DNA from: Pelomonas sp. Root1217
GTDB taxonomy: Bacteria > Pseudomonadota > Gammaproteobacteria > Burkholderiales > Burkholderiaceae_C
Assembly (NCBI RefSeq): GCF_001425705.1
Contig: NZ_LMDC01000012.1
Span: 725,294-789,293 of the forward strand
Direction of reading: 5' to 3'
Length of the DNA stretch: 64,000 nucleotides
Shown: positions 42,204 to 51,091 of the stretch, in pieces
How positions within the stretch are numbered: the first letter of the stretch is position 1
Layout of the letters: each line of letters opens with the position of its first letter
Translations under genes and position numbers: made by a program
The notes under the pieces: model-generated
What the model was told of the DNA's origin: nothing
What the model saw: only the letters and a program-made list of their open reading frames with translations
The model's database searches: none

Positions 42204-43457
42204 ATGAAGCATTGCGTGGTGATCGGCGGCGGAGTGGTGGGCCTGACCACCGCCTGGGCGCTGCTGGAGCGTGGCCACGGCGTCACGCTGATCGAGCGCG
42301 ACGGCGAGGTGGCCCAGGGTGCCAGCCGTGCCAATGGCGGCCAGCTCAGCTATCGCTATGTGTCGCCGCTGGCCGACGCCGGCGTGCCGCTGAAGGCCTT
42401 GCGCTGGCTGCTCGACCCCGACGGACCGCTGCGCTTCAAGCCCGAGGCGAGCTGGGCGCAGTGGTCCTGGCTGATCGCCTTCCTGCGCAACTGCCGCGGG
42501 CCGGTCAACCGCCTCACCACCGAGCGCCTGCTGGCCCTGGGCGCCTATAGCCAGGCCTCATTCGCGCGGCTGCGGACTGAGGCCCAACTGGGCGACAGCA
42601 TCGCGCTGCGCACGCCGGGCAAGCTGGTCGTCTACCGCAAGCCGGCGGAGTTCGCTCGCGTCGCTGCGCGCGTGAAGGGCAGCGGCGCCGAACAGGCGCT
42701 GTCACATGACGAATGCGTCGCGCTGGAGCCGGCGCTGGCCCAGTTCGAGGAAGGCGAGGCCACGCTGGCCGGCGGCATCTTCACGGCCGGCGAGGCGGTG
42801 GCGGACTGCCATGCCTTCTGCACCGAGTTGCATGCACGGCTGCGCCAGCGCGAGCACTTCCGGGCGCAGGTGGGCGCGCGGGTCTACGGCTTCCTGACCA
42901 GCACGCGTGGCGCCGTGTTCGGCGTGCAGACGGACGCCGGCGACGTTACGGCCGACACCGTCATCCTGGCCGCCGGGCTGCACAGCCGGGCATTGGCAGC
43001 GACGGTCGGTGTCGAGCTGCCGCTGTATCCGTTGAAGGGCTACAGCCTGACCGCGCCCATCCACACCGGGCACCGCCCGCCAGAGGTCAGCGTGACCGAC
43101 TTCGAAAAGAAGATCCTCTACGCCCGCATCGGCCAGGAGCTGCGCATCGCGGCCATGGTCGATCTCGTGGGTGACGACCTGAGCCTGGACAGCGGGCGGC
43201 TGGCCTCGCTGCAGCGCTCGGTGCGCGCGGCCTTCCCACACGCCGCCGACTACGACCGCGCCACGCCCTGGGCCGGCCTGCGCCCCGCCACGCCCAGCGG
43301 CGCGCCCATCCTCGGCGCCAGCGGGGTGCCCGGCCTATGGCTCAATGTCGGCCATGGCGCCCTGGGGTTCACGTTCTCTTTCGCGACGGCCAATATCGTG
43401 GCCGAACTGGTGTCGGGCCGCGCGAGCCCGTTGCCCTTGCAGGGATTGAGCCTGTGA
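42204..43457 (+). CDS. dadA: D-amino acid dehydrogenase
   Basis: Membrane-associated FAD enzyme (417 residues) that oxidises D-alanine and other D-amino acids to 2-oxo acids, feeding electrons to quinones. The N-terminal motif VVIGGGVVGLTTAWALLERG binds FAD. The segments GASRANGGQLSYRYVSPLAD, LKPEASWAQW-like RFKPEASWAQWSW and LNVGHGALGFTFSFATANIV are typical for DadA. Its stop overlaps the next gene's GTG (GTGA). It lies in an operon with peptidoglycan-processing enzymes, consistent with use of D-Ala released from cell wall. Confidence 0.92.
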   Translation: MKHCVVIGGGVVGLTTAWALLERGHGVTLIERDGEVAQGASRANGGQLSYRYVSPLADAGVPLKALRWLLDPDGPLRFKPEASWAQWSWLIAFLRNCRGPVNRLTTERLLALGAYSQASFARLRTEAQLGDSIALRTPGKLVVYRKPAEFARVAARVKGSGAEQALSHDECVALEPALAQFEEGEATLAGGIFTAGEAVADCHAFCTELHARLRQREHFRAQVGARVYGFLTSTRGAVFGVQTDAGDVTADTVILAAGLHSRALAATVGVELPLYPLKGYSLTAPIHTGHRPPEVSVTDFEKKILYARIGQELRIAAMVDLVGDDLSLDSGRLASLQRSVRAAFPHAADYDRATPWAGLRPATPSGAPILGASGVPGLWLNVGHGALGFTFSFATANIVAELVSGRASPLPLQGLSL

Positions 43458-44548
43458 GGAAAGACGACCTGGCTGCAGCGCTGCTGCAAGCCGTCCAGGC
43501 CCAGCATTTCGAGCGGACGGCCGACACCCTGCGTGGCGGCGAGCCGCTGGATGCCCCGCCCAGCATCGACCTTGCCGTGGCCGTGTTTCCCCGCGGCGCT
43601 GCGCCGGTCTGCGCCAACGTGCTGTTCTCGCGCGAGTATCCGCAGGGGCTGATTGCGCGTTTCGATGCCACCACCGGTGCCGTCGCCAACATCGCCTTCC
43701 ATGCCGACGTGCGCGATGCCAAGGGCGATTCCTACGCCTGGCTGCCTGGGGCGGACTGGACTCGCATCGACTTCCCGGCCTGGTTCGGCAGCGGGCCGCG
43801 CTTTGTCGCGCCCTATCCGGCCTCGTTGCTGAAGATGATGGTGGCCGTCGGCATCGGTCGCCTCGTCGATGCCAGCCGCAGCGACTGGGCCTTGCCGTTG
43901 AGCTTCGCGGGCCAGACCCGCGCTATCGCCGACTGGCTGTTCGACATGATCACCGTCAGCAGCAACGAGGCGACGTCCGCCCTGGTCGCGCACCTGCATG
44001 AGCGCGGTGCCATCCGCCGCGAAGGCGGCCGCGAGGTGCACAACGAGCTGCACGATGCCTTCGCCGTCGCTCAGCTCCCGGGCCTGATGATCGCCAACAC
44101 CCAGCCCGATGGCGGCTGGGGCAATGGCGCCGGTTCGGGCGTCGGCCAGATCCAGATGACGGCCTGGGACGCGCTGCGGCTGATGTGGCAGCTGGACGTG
44201 GATGCGTCGCCCGCGCCCGCCCTCGTCAGCCCCGCCAGCCGCGAGGTCATCCGCCGTGCGCTCGACGCTCAGAAGTTGCACCACAACCTCAACAGCGAGT
44301 CGCTGCGGGCCTTGCCGGGCTGGGTGCCCGGCATCCCGGTGCCGCCAGCCAGCTTTGCGCACAAGACCGGCAACACCCAGAACTACACGAGCGACGCCGG
44401 CATCGTGCATGACGGCGACTTGCACTACCTGATTGCGATGACCACCAGTCTGGGGATGCGCTACGCACCGCATCCAGAGGCTTCGACGACCTGGAAGCTG
44501 CCGGCCCTGGGCGCAGCCGTTCACCAATGGCTGAAGACGAATTCCTGA
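43454..44548 (+). CDS. Serine hydrolase of the beta-lactamase/PBP fold
   Basis: Protein of 364 residues with the three motifs of penicillin-recognising enzymes: SxxK as SLLK (Ser124, Lys127) in PYPASLLKMM, SxN as SSN (169-171) and KTG (304-306) in FAHKTGNT. It resembles the beta-lactamase2 group but shows no clear signal peptide from the GTG start at 43454, unlike secreted beta-lactamases. The GTG overlaps the dadA stop. A cytoplasmic DD-peptidase or esterase role is possible. It overlaps ldcA by 22 bp. Confidence 0.82.
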   Translation: MRKDDLAAALLQAVQAQHFERTADTLRGGEPLDAPPSIDLAVAVFPRGAAPVCANVLFSREYPQGLIARFDATTGAVANIAFHADVRDAKGDSYAWLPGADWTRIDFPAWFGSGPRFVAPYPASLLKMMVAVGIGRLVDASRSDWALPLSFAGQTRAIADWLFDMITVSSNEATSALVAHLHERGAIRREGGREVHNELHDAFAVAQLPGLMIANTQPDGGWGNGAGSGVGQIQMTAWDALRLMWQLDVDASPAPALVSPASREVIRRALDAQKLHHNLNSESLRALPGWVPGIPVPPASFAHKTGNTQNYTSDAGIVHDGDLHYLIAMTTSLGMRYAPHPEASTTWKLPALGAAVHQWLKTNS

Positions 44549-45429
44549 TCCCGCCGCTGCGCCCGGGTGCGCGCATCGCCGTCATTGCGCCGGCCGGCCC
44601 GCCCAAGCCTGGGCGGCTGGAGCCTGTCGAGGGCTGGCTGAACGAGCGCGGCTACCAGGCCCGGCTGCTGCCGAGCTGCTTCGGCCCGCCACCGCTGGAC
44701 TTCCTCGCCGCGCCCGACGCCGTGCGCCTGGCCGATGTGCACACGGCCTTCGGCGACCCGCAGTTCGACGCGGTGCTGGCGCTGCGCGGCGGCTCCGGTT
44801 GCATCCGGCTGATGGATGGCATCGACCTCGGCCTGCTGGCGCACACGCGCAAGCTGCTCATCGGCTACAGCGATCTGACCGTGCTGCATGCACTGCGCAC
44901 CCAGGCCGGCATCCCGTCGCTGCACGCCCCCATGCCCGCCAGCGACTGGGGCCTGCCTGGCGCGCAGGCCGACACCGACGCGCTGTTCGACGGCCTGGCG
45001 CGCGGTTGGCGCGTGGGTGATGTCATCGGCCAGGCTGCGCCGCATGCGCTCAGCCACGGCGGCAGCGCAAGGGGCCAGCTGATCGGCGGCAATCTGGCGA
45101 TGTTTTGTGCGCTGCTGGGCACGCCCTTTCTGCCCGAGGTCGACGGCGCGCTGCTCTTCATCGAAGACATCAGCGAGGAGCCCTACCGCGTCGACCGCAT
45201 GCTGAGCCAGCTGCGCCTGGCCGGCGTGCTGGACCGCATTGCCGGCCTGCTGGTCGGCAGTTTCAGCGGCGCCGAGAGCGCCGATGCCGTGCTGGCCGAT
45301 CATCTGCCCAAGCTGCGCTGCCCGGTGCTGGCCGGCTGGCCTGCGGGGCATGGTCAACCCAACCGGCCATTGCCATTGGGTGTGCGCGCCAGAATGGACG
45401 TTGCGTCGGGCCGGCTCACGCTGATCTGA
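44527..45429 (+). CDS. ldcA: LD-carboxypeptidase (S66 family)
   Basis: Cytosolic muramoyltetrapeptide LD-carboxypeptidase (300 residues) that removes the terminal D-Ala from recycled murein peptides. The nucleophile is Ser115 in IGYSDLT. LALRGGSGCIRLMDG, LIGGNLAMFCALLGTPFLP, and LLFIEDISEEPYRVDR carry the remaining conserved residues. It ends the operon tyrB-SBP-dadA-hydrolase-ldcA. The released D-Ala can be oxidised by DadA from the same operon. Confidence 0.92.
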   Translation: MAEDEFLIPPLRPGARIAVIAPAGPPKPGRLEPVEGWLNERGYQARLLPSCFGPPPLDFLAAPDAVRLADVHTAFGDPQFDAVLALRGGSGCIRLMDGIDLGLLAHTRKLLIGYSDLTVLHALRTQAGIPSLHAPMPASDWGLPGAQADTDALFDGLARGWRVGDVIGQAAPHALSHGGSARGQLIGGNLAMFCALLGTPFLPEVDGALLFIEDISEEPYRVDRMLSQLRLAGVLDRIAGLLVGSFSGAESADAVLADHLPKLRCPVLAGWPAGHGQPNRPLPLGVRARMDVASGRLTLI

Positions 45430-45438
45430 ACCGACAGC

Positions 45439-45474
45439 TCTCGACTGCGCAGCAGGCGAGGACGGGAGTCGAGA
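45439..45474 (+). terminator. Inverted repeat after ldcA (possible terminator)
   Basis: TCTCGACT and AGTCGAGA pair exactly around a 20-nt loop, 10 bp after the ldcA stop. No T run follows, so it may be only a processing or Rho-related hairpin. Confidence 0.4.
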
Positions 45475-45542
45475 ACGCGCCGTCAGGCGTGCCGCGCCTG
45501 CGCGGGTTGGGCCGCTCTGCGGCACAACTCTCGATGAACGGC

Positions 45543-45572
45543 AAAAAAACAGCCCCGTCACAGGCGGGGCTG
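45543..45572 (-). terminator. Rho-independent terminator of the TonB receptor gene
   Basis: On the minus strand CAGCCCCG and CGGGGCTG pair around a short loop and are followed by seven T. A second perfect hairpin, CCGGCC-TTGA-GGCCGG (45577-45592), lies between it and the stop codon. Confidence 0.92.
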
Positions 45573-45609
45573 GAAACCGGCCTTGAGGCCGGCAGGGAGT
45601 TAGCGATCG

Positions 45610-48522
45610 TCAGAACATGCGGTACTCGACACGCAGCGTGTAGGCGCGCCCGCGCGGGTCGGCCACGCGGGGCTCCCAGCTGGAGCCAGCACCCGTGTTC
45701 GTGTCGTAGGTGACGCTGAACGGCGGGTCTTCGTTAAGCAGGTTCTTGATGCCGGCGGTGATGGTCAGGTTCTTGATGCCGCTGTAGGCCAGGCTGGTGT
45801 TCAGGATGGAGTAGGCCGCCACGCGCGGGTTCCAGTTCGCCGGCTTCACGGTGCCGTTGGCCACGCCGGGCAGCACGAAGTCCTGGTAGCCGGTGCGGTA
45901 GACATGCTGGAACGTGGCCGCCCAATCGCCCTCGGTGCGGGTCAGCGTGGCGGTGTGCTTCCAGCGGATGCCCAGGTCGCCGGCGCGGGTGAAGCGGCCG
46001 ACCTCACTGCTGCCCATGGGCGCGCTCGGCACCAGGCGCGACTTCTTGTCGAGCAGGTAGGACACGTCGAAGCTGCCCGTCCAGGCCGCGCCGAAGGCGT
46101 TGGTGTTACCGCGCAGGCCCAGCTCCAGACCCTTGGTGTTGGTCTCGCCGGCGTTCACATAGCGGGTGTCGACGGCGAGCAGCTTGCCGCTGCTGTCACG
46201 AATGAAGTTGTCCTTGAAGTACTGGTAGTTCTCGGCCAGCGTCGTCAGTCCGAAAGACTGGATCGTGCCGGTGCGCTCGATCGACCACCAGTCCAGGCTG
46301 GCCACCAGGTCCTTCGTTGGCTGGAAAACGACGCCCGCGCTGTACATCTTGGCCTCTTCAGGGCCGAGCGTCGATTTGCCGCCGAACAGGGTGCTGAAGT
46401 CACGCACGGACTGGCAGCCCGGCGTGTTGGAAACGACGCGAGAGGAACAGGTGGCCGGGTCGGTGAAGTCGGCGCCGACGAAGGTGCTCTCCGTGATCGG
46501 GTCGAACATCTGCTTGAAGGTCGGCACGCGAAAGCCCGTGCTGTAGGCGCCGCGGAACAGCAGCTGCTCGGTGGGGTTGTAGCGCAGCGAGACCTTTGGG
46601 TTGGTCGTCGAGCCGAAGCCGGTGTAATCGTCGCGGCGAATGGCGCCGGTGATCTCCATGTCCTTCATGATCGGCACGGCCACCTCGGCAAACACCGCCT
46701 TGATGGTGCGCTTGAGGGTGCCCGCCGTGGCCAGCGCGTTGTCGAAGGGCACGTTGAAGATCTGTGCAGCGACGGTATTGGCATCGGCGCGCTGGTCGCC
46801 GTCGAACTTGTATTTCTCGGTGCGCGAATCAACGCCCAGTGCAGCCATCACCGTGCCGCCGGGCAGTTTGAACACCGGGCCCGACACGGTCGCGTCGGTC
46901 TGCTCCATCGTGAACTTGCCGCCGTACAGCGTCACGCCCTCGGCTTTGATGGCGTCCAGCGCCTTCAGGGCTTCGGGCGTCTGCGTCAGCGAGAAGGGGT
47001 TGAGCACGCCGGTGTTGATCAGGTCGGCGAAGGGCTGCCAGTAGTGATAGCCCTTGCCGACCGTCGAGCTGCCCTTGCTCTCGGCGCGCGAGAAACCGAC
47101 GCGGTAGTCCCAATCGGTGAAGAAAGGCAAGGCACCGTCCGCGCCGACCAGGAAGCGCGCGGTGTCGGCCGTGGTGTCGATCTCGCGGTTGCCGCACGGC
47201 ATGCAGCGCCAGCGGAAGGCCATCGGCAGGCCACGGTTGACCTCCAGCGCCGGGAATGACTTGACCAGTGCGTTGAACACGTCGTTGTAGCCTGCGCCGG
47301 TGCTGGGGTAGCGCAGGTTACGGAAGGGGCTGGGGTAAACAGTGCCGGCGAGATTGATGGTGGCGGTGCCCGAGCCGCTGGTGATCTGGTTGGGCGAGAA
47401 GCTCTTGGTGGACTCGGCCCGGCCCAGCACGGCCTCGCCGAACACGCGGTGGTCGCCCAGCTTGAAGGTCAGGCGGCTGACGAGGTTGGTGTTCTTGATC
47501 GGCTGCTGGATGACCGCGGCACGGCCGGTGTCCCAGGCGCAGCCGTACTTGGACGCCGCGGTGGCCCAAAGCTTCTCCTGGTAGGGGCTCATGCCGTCCA
47601 CCGACGAGCAGCCGGCGCCACCGGGCAGGTCAAGGATGTTGATGCCGTTGACGCGCAGCGACGGGTCGGCGAAGTCGAACGGACCGGCGGTGTTGTTGCC
47701 CCCCTGGCTGAGCACGTTGCCCAGCGCAGCGCCGGTCGGCGTGGTGCCAGCCACCGCGAACAGCGTGGCGATGGGCGCGCCGCGTGTGTCGGGCGCCAGG
47801 CCCCGGTCGGGCTGGTAGGTGTTGACGAAGTCGCGCTGGTCGCCGCGCAGCACCTTGTTGTCGCGCACCGACAGCGAGGCGAGGAAGTTGAAGCCGTCGG
47901 TATCCAGGTTCCCGTAGCCGGCCGTCACCGAGGCGCCGTAGATCTCGCCGCCCTTTTTCTGCGGCACGTCGGCCAGCGCGTTGATGGTCAGGCCGCTGTA
48001 GTTCTGGCGCAGGATGAAGTTGATGACGCCACCGATGGCGTCGGTGCCGTAGATGGCCGAGGCGCCGTCCTTGAGGATCTCGACGCGGTCGATGGCGGCG
48101 AAGGGAATCTGGTTCAGGTCGACCGTGCCGCCGTTCAGGCCGTGGGCCGCCACGCGGCGGCCGTTCAGCAGGATCAGCGTCGCGTTGCTGCCCTGGCCGC
48201 GCAGGTTGGCGCTGCTGGCGCCGTTGTTGCCACGCGCTGCACCGTCTACCACGTCCGCATTGCCGGCCAGGTTGTCCAAGCCGTTGCCGTTGATGTTGAG
48301 CTGCATGATCATCTGCTCGGCCGATGCGATGCCGGCCCGCTCCAGCTCACGCCGGCTGATCACCTGGATGGGCAGGGCACCTTCGTCCTTGATGCGCTTG
48401 ATGCTGGAACCCGTCACCTCGACGCGCTCCAGTCGCGCGCTGTCGTTCTGTGCCAGCGCAGCGCCGGTATGGCCCGCGAGGCCGACGATGGCGAGCTGGG
48501 TTGCCAGACGATTCAACTTCAT
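45610..48522 (-). CDS. TonB-dependent receptor (large, substrate unknown)
   Basis: Outer-membrane receptor of 970 residues. It has a signal peptide (about 1-25, ending AALAQ) and a TonB-box region LERVEVTGSSIKR. The plug domain contains NLRGQGSNATLILLNGRRVA, VEILKDGASAIYGTDAIGGV, and INFILR; the large barrel ends in a C-terminal phenylalanine (VEYRMF). Several extracellular-loop cysteines come in likely pairs (GAGC and KYGC; RCMPC; ATC and PGC). The GSSIKR-type start is common in receptors of Xanthomonas-like and Roseateles-like bacteria for oligosaccharides or peptides. AGGAG precedes the ATG at 48522. It stands alone with its own terminator. Confidence 0.93.
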   Translation of the reverse strand: MKLNRLATQLAIVGLAGHTGAALAQNDSARLERVEVTGSSIKRIKDEGALPIQVISRRELERAGIASAEQMIMQLNINGNGLDNLAGNADVVDGAARGNNGASSANLRGQGSNATLILLNGRRVAAHGLNGGTVDLNQIPFAAIDRVEILKDGASAIYGTDAIGGVINFILRQNYSGLTINALADVPQKKGGEIYGASVTAGYGNLDTDGFNFLASLSVRDNKVLRGDQRDFVNTYQPDRGLAPDTRGAPIATLFAVAGTTPTGAALGNVLSQGGNNTAGPFDFADPSLRVNGINILDLPGGAGCSSVDGMSPYQEKLWATAASKYGCAWDTGRAAVIQQPIKNTNLVSRLTFKLGDHRVFGEAVLGRAESTKSFSPNQITSGSGTATINLAGTVYPSPFRNLRYPSTGAGYNDVFNALVKSFPALEVNRGLPMAFRWRCMPCGNREIDTTADTARFLVGADGALPFFTDWDYRVGFSRAESKGSSTVGKGYHYWQPFADLINTGVLNPFSLTQTPEALKALDAIKAEGVTLYGGKFTMEQTDATVSGPVFKLPGGTVMAALGVDSRTEKYKFDGDQRADANTVAAQIFNVPFDNALATAGTLKRTIKAVFAEVAVPIMKDMEITGAIRRDDYTGFGSTTNPKVSLRYNPTEQLLFRGAYSTGFRVPTFKQMFDPITESTFVGADFTDPATCSSRVVSNTPGCQSVRDFSTLFGGKSTLGPEEAKMYSAGVVFQPTKDLVASLDWWSIERTGTIQSFGLTTLAENYQYFKDNFIRDSSGKLLAVDTRYVNAGETNTKGLELGLRGNTNAFGAAWTGSFDVSYLLDKKSRLVPSAPMGSSEVGRFTRAGDLGIRWKHTATLTRTEGDWAATFQHVYRTGYQDFVLPGVANGTVKPANWNPRVAAYSILNTSLAYSGIKNLTITAGIKNLLNEDPPFSVTYDTNTGAGSSWEPRVADPRGRAYTLRVEYRMF

Positions 48523-48724
48523 CTCATGGGCTCCTGGATGTGATTCGATTGCCGCCGATGTTCGCTGGCGCGCGGGGGAGCGCCCAGGGGGCCGCACCCC
48601 AGGTGTTGCGCGCTGTTCAATGAATGCTTGTGCGCTGCACATAACCTGCGGGAATGCGTGCTGATGTGAAAGCACGCGCACGGTGCGCGGCGGCCCTCAT
48701 ACAGTGCCGGCGGAGGTTTTCTTC

Positions 48725-49657
48725 ATGCGATTGATCACTGAGGCCGATATCGCGGCCGTACTCGACCCGGACAGCGCCGTGGCCGCGCTGCGCGCCGCCT
48801 TTGCCCAGCATGGCCGTGGCCAGGCCCAGGTGCTGGCCCGCCACCGCGCCACCGCCACGCAGGGCGGCACGGCGCTGGCGATCAGCGCGATGGGCGCGAT
48901 CCTCGAAGCGGACGGCGACTTGCCAGCGGTGCTCGGCACCAAGGTCTACTCGGCGCGCAACGGCAGGTACCACTTCCTCGTCAGCCTGTTCTCGGCCGAC
49001 ACGGGCGAGGCCATCGCGACGCTGGAGGCCAACGAGTTCACGCGGCTGCGCACCGCCGCGGCCAGCGCCGTGGCGGCCGACCTGCTGGCTTTGCCTGAGG
49101 CCAAGACCTTGGCCGTTTTCGGCGCCGGCATCCAGGCGCGGGCCCATGTCGAGGCGCTGACAAGGGTGCGGCGCTTCGAGCGCGTGCTCGTCTGCGCGCG
49201 CAGCGGCGGCGAGGCCTTCGCAGGCGAGATCGAGGCACAGATCGGCTTTCCGGCCCAGGTCGTGGATGCCGCCACCGCCGCCGCCGAGGCCGATGTCATT
49301 GCCACGGCCACGCGCTCGGCCGTGCCGCTGTTCGACGGCGCTCTCGTCAAGCCCGGCGCCTTCATCGCGGCCGTCGGTTCCAGCACGAAGACGGCGCGCG
49401 AGCTGGACGACGCGCTGCTGGCCCGCGCGGCCCTGGTCGTCGTGGAATGGCGCACCGCCGCCGAGTTGGAAGCCGGCGACATCGTGCAGGCCGCGCCCGG
49501 CGTCATCGCATCAGAGCGGCTCGTCGAACTGGGCGAACTGATCGTCAGCCCGCGCCCGCGCGGGCCGCGAGACATCGTCGTCTACAAGAGCGTCGGTATC
49601 GGCCTGGAGGACGTGGCCCTGGCCCGCCTCATCGCCCACCGCCTGGGAGCCTTTTGA
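48725..49657 (+). CDS. Ornithine cyclodeaminase/mu-crystallin family protein
   Basis: NAD(P)-dependent enzyme of 310 residues. The Rossmann motif AVFGAGIQARAHVEAL is near residue 130, and N-terminal substrate residues sit in LGTKVYSARNGRYHF. Relatives are ornithine cyclodeaminase, alanine dehydrogenase or ketimine reductase; sequence alone does not tell which. GGAGG precedes the ATG at 48725. Its stop overlaps the dacB start (TGATG), so the two are translationally coupled, an odd pairing that hints at an alanine-related role. Confidence 0.87.
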   Translation: MRLITEADIAAVLDPDSAVAALRAAFAQHGRGQAQVLARHRATATQGGTALAISAMGAILEADGDLPAVLGTKVYSARNGRYHFLVSLFSADTGEAIATLEANEFTRLRTAAASAVAADLLALPEAKTLAVFGAGIQARAHVEALTRVRRFERVLVCARSGGEAFAGEIEAQIGFPAQVVDAATAAAEADVIATATRSAVPLFDGALVKPGAFIAAVGSSTKTARELDDALLARAALVVVEWRTAAELEAGDIVQAAPGVIASERLVELGELIVSPRPRGPRDIVVYKSVGIGLEDVALARLIAHRLGAF

Positions 49658-51072
49658 TGCGTGTTTGGCTGCTTGCTGCCGCGCTGGCTTTGACCGGCTG
49701 CGCGACGACCTCGGTGCCCGACCCCGTACAGGCCGCGCTGGCCAAGGCCGGCCTCCCGGCGGAAAGCCTCGGCTTCGTGCTGCAACCGCTGGACGGCTCG
49801 CGGCCGGCCTTCAGCCAACGCGCCGACGCGGCGATGGCGCCGGCTTCGACGATGAAGCTGGTGACGGCGACCATCGCCATGGACAAGCTCGGCATCAACC
49901 ACCGCGGCCGCACCGAGCTGCTGGCCGCCTCGGCACCCGTCGGCGGCATCATTGACGGCCCCTTGATCCTGCGCGGCGGCGCCGACCCCGACCTCGACTG
50001 GCCGGCGCTGTGGTGGCTGCTGCGCCAGCTGCGCGAAAGCGGCGTGCGTGAGATCCGCGGCGGCCTCGTAATCGACCGCACGTTGTTCAAACCGACCCGC
50101 TTCGATGTCGGCCTGCCGCCCTTCGACGATGCACCCGAGTTCGACTACAACGTCATCCCCGACGCCTTGCATCTCAACGGCAGCCTGCTCGACTTCGAGC
50201 TGCAAGCCACGGGCACCGGCGTCACGGCGCGCGCCCTGCCGGCCCTGCCAGGGCTGAGTGTGGATTCGAGCCCGATGACACTGTCTGCAAGGCTGTGCAA
50301 GGACTGGGACGAGGACTGGAAGCCCGCACTCGTCCAGCCCGCCGGCGAGGGCTGGGCGCTGAAGCTGCAGGGAGCCTTCCCGGCCGGTTGCCACCAGCGC
50401 GCACCGCTGCAGATCATTGACCGGCAGTGGCTGGCCACACGGGCCGTGCGCCAGTTCTGGGCCGAACTGGGCGGCACGATGGGGCTGGGCGATGCGGAGG
50501 GCGCCGCCCCCGCCGCCGCCGTCGTGCTTGCCACACACCGCGGCCGGCCGCTGGCCGAGGTGCTGCGCGGGGTGATGAAGCGCAGCGACAACGCACTGAC
50601 GCGGCTCATCTACCTGCAGCTTGGCGCCCAGGCGGTGCAACCCGGCGAGGCGACGCTGGCGGCGTCCGAGCGCGTCGTACGCGACTGGCTTGCGGGCCAT
50701 GGCGTCGACACGGCAGCCCTGGTGCTGGACAACGGCTCGGGCCTGTCGCGCAGCGAGCGGGTCAGCCCGGCCCTGCTGGCCGGCGTGCTGCGAGCGGGCC
50801 AGCGTGGCGCCCAGGCGCCGGAACTGCTGGGCACCCTGCCCATCGCCGGTGTCGACGGCACGCTGACGCGCCGCCTGAAGGACGGCCCGGCCACGGCCCG
50901 AGCGCGGCTCAAGACCGGCACGCTGCACGATGCCGTTGGCCTGGCCGGCTTTGTGCCGGACGCGTCGGGCAAGCCCTGGGTCTTCGTCGCGCTGCTCAAC
51001 CATCCCGAGGCTGCGGCCAAGGGGCGGCCGGTGCTGGATGCGCTGGTGAATTGGGTGGCGGTGCAGCATTGA
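49657..51072 (+). CDS. dacB: D-alanyl-D-alanine carboxypeptidase/endopeptidase (PBP4, DacB)
   Basis: Penicillin-binding protein 4-type enzyme of 471 residues, cutting the terminal D-Ala and cross-links of peptidoglycan. It starts with a lipoprotein signal (LALTGC, Cys15), which is unusual compared with soluble E. coli DacB. Active-site motifs are STMK (Ser64, Lys67), SDN in KRSDNALTR and KTG in RLKTGTLHDAVG. Insertion domains lie between the first two motifs, as in the family. It is coupled to the upstream cyclodeaminase-like gene. Confidence 0.94.
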   Translation: MRVWLLAAALALTGCATTSVPDPVQAALAKAGLPAESLGFVLQPLDGSRPAFSQRADAAMAPASTMKLVTATIAMDKLGINHRGRTELLAASAPVGGIIDGPLILRGGADPDLDWPALWWLLRQLRESGVREIRGGLVIDRTLFKPTRFDVGLPPFDDAPEFDYNVIPDALHLNGSLLDFELQATGTGVTARALPALPGLSVDSSPMTLSARLCKDWDEDWKPALVQPAGEGWALKLQGAFPAGCHQRAPLQIIDRQWLATRAVRQFWAELGGTMGLGDAEGAAPAAAVVLATHRGRPLAEVLRGVMKRSDNALTRLIYLQLGAQAVQPGEATLAASERVVRDWLAGHGVDTAALVLDNGSGLSRSERVSPALLAGVLRAGQRGAQAPELLGTLPIAGVDGTLTRRLKDGPATARARLKTGTLHDAVGLAGFVPDASGKPWVFVALLNHPEAAAKGRPVLDALVNWVAVQH

Positions 51073-51091
51073 CGGCACGGCCGCCGCCGGT

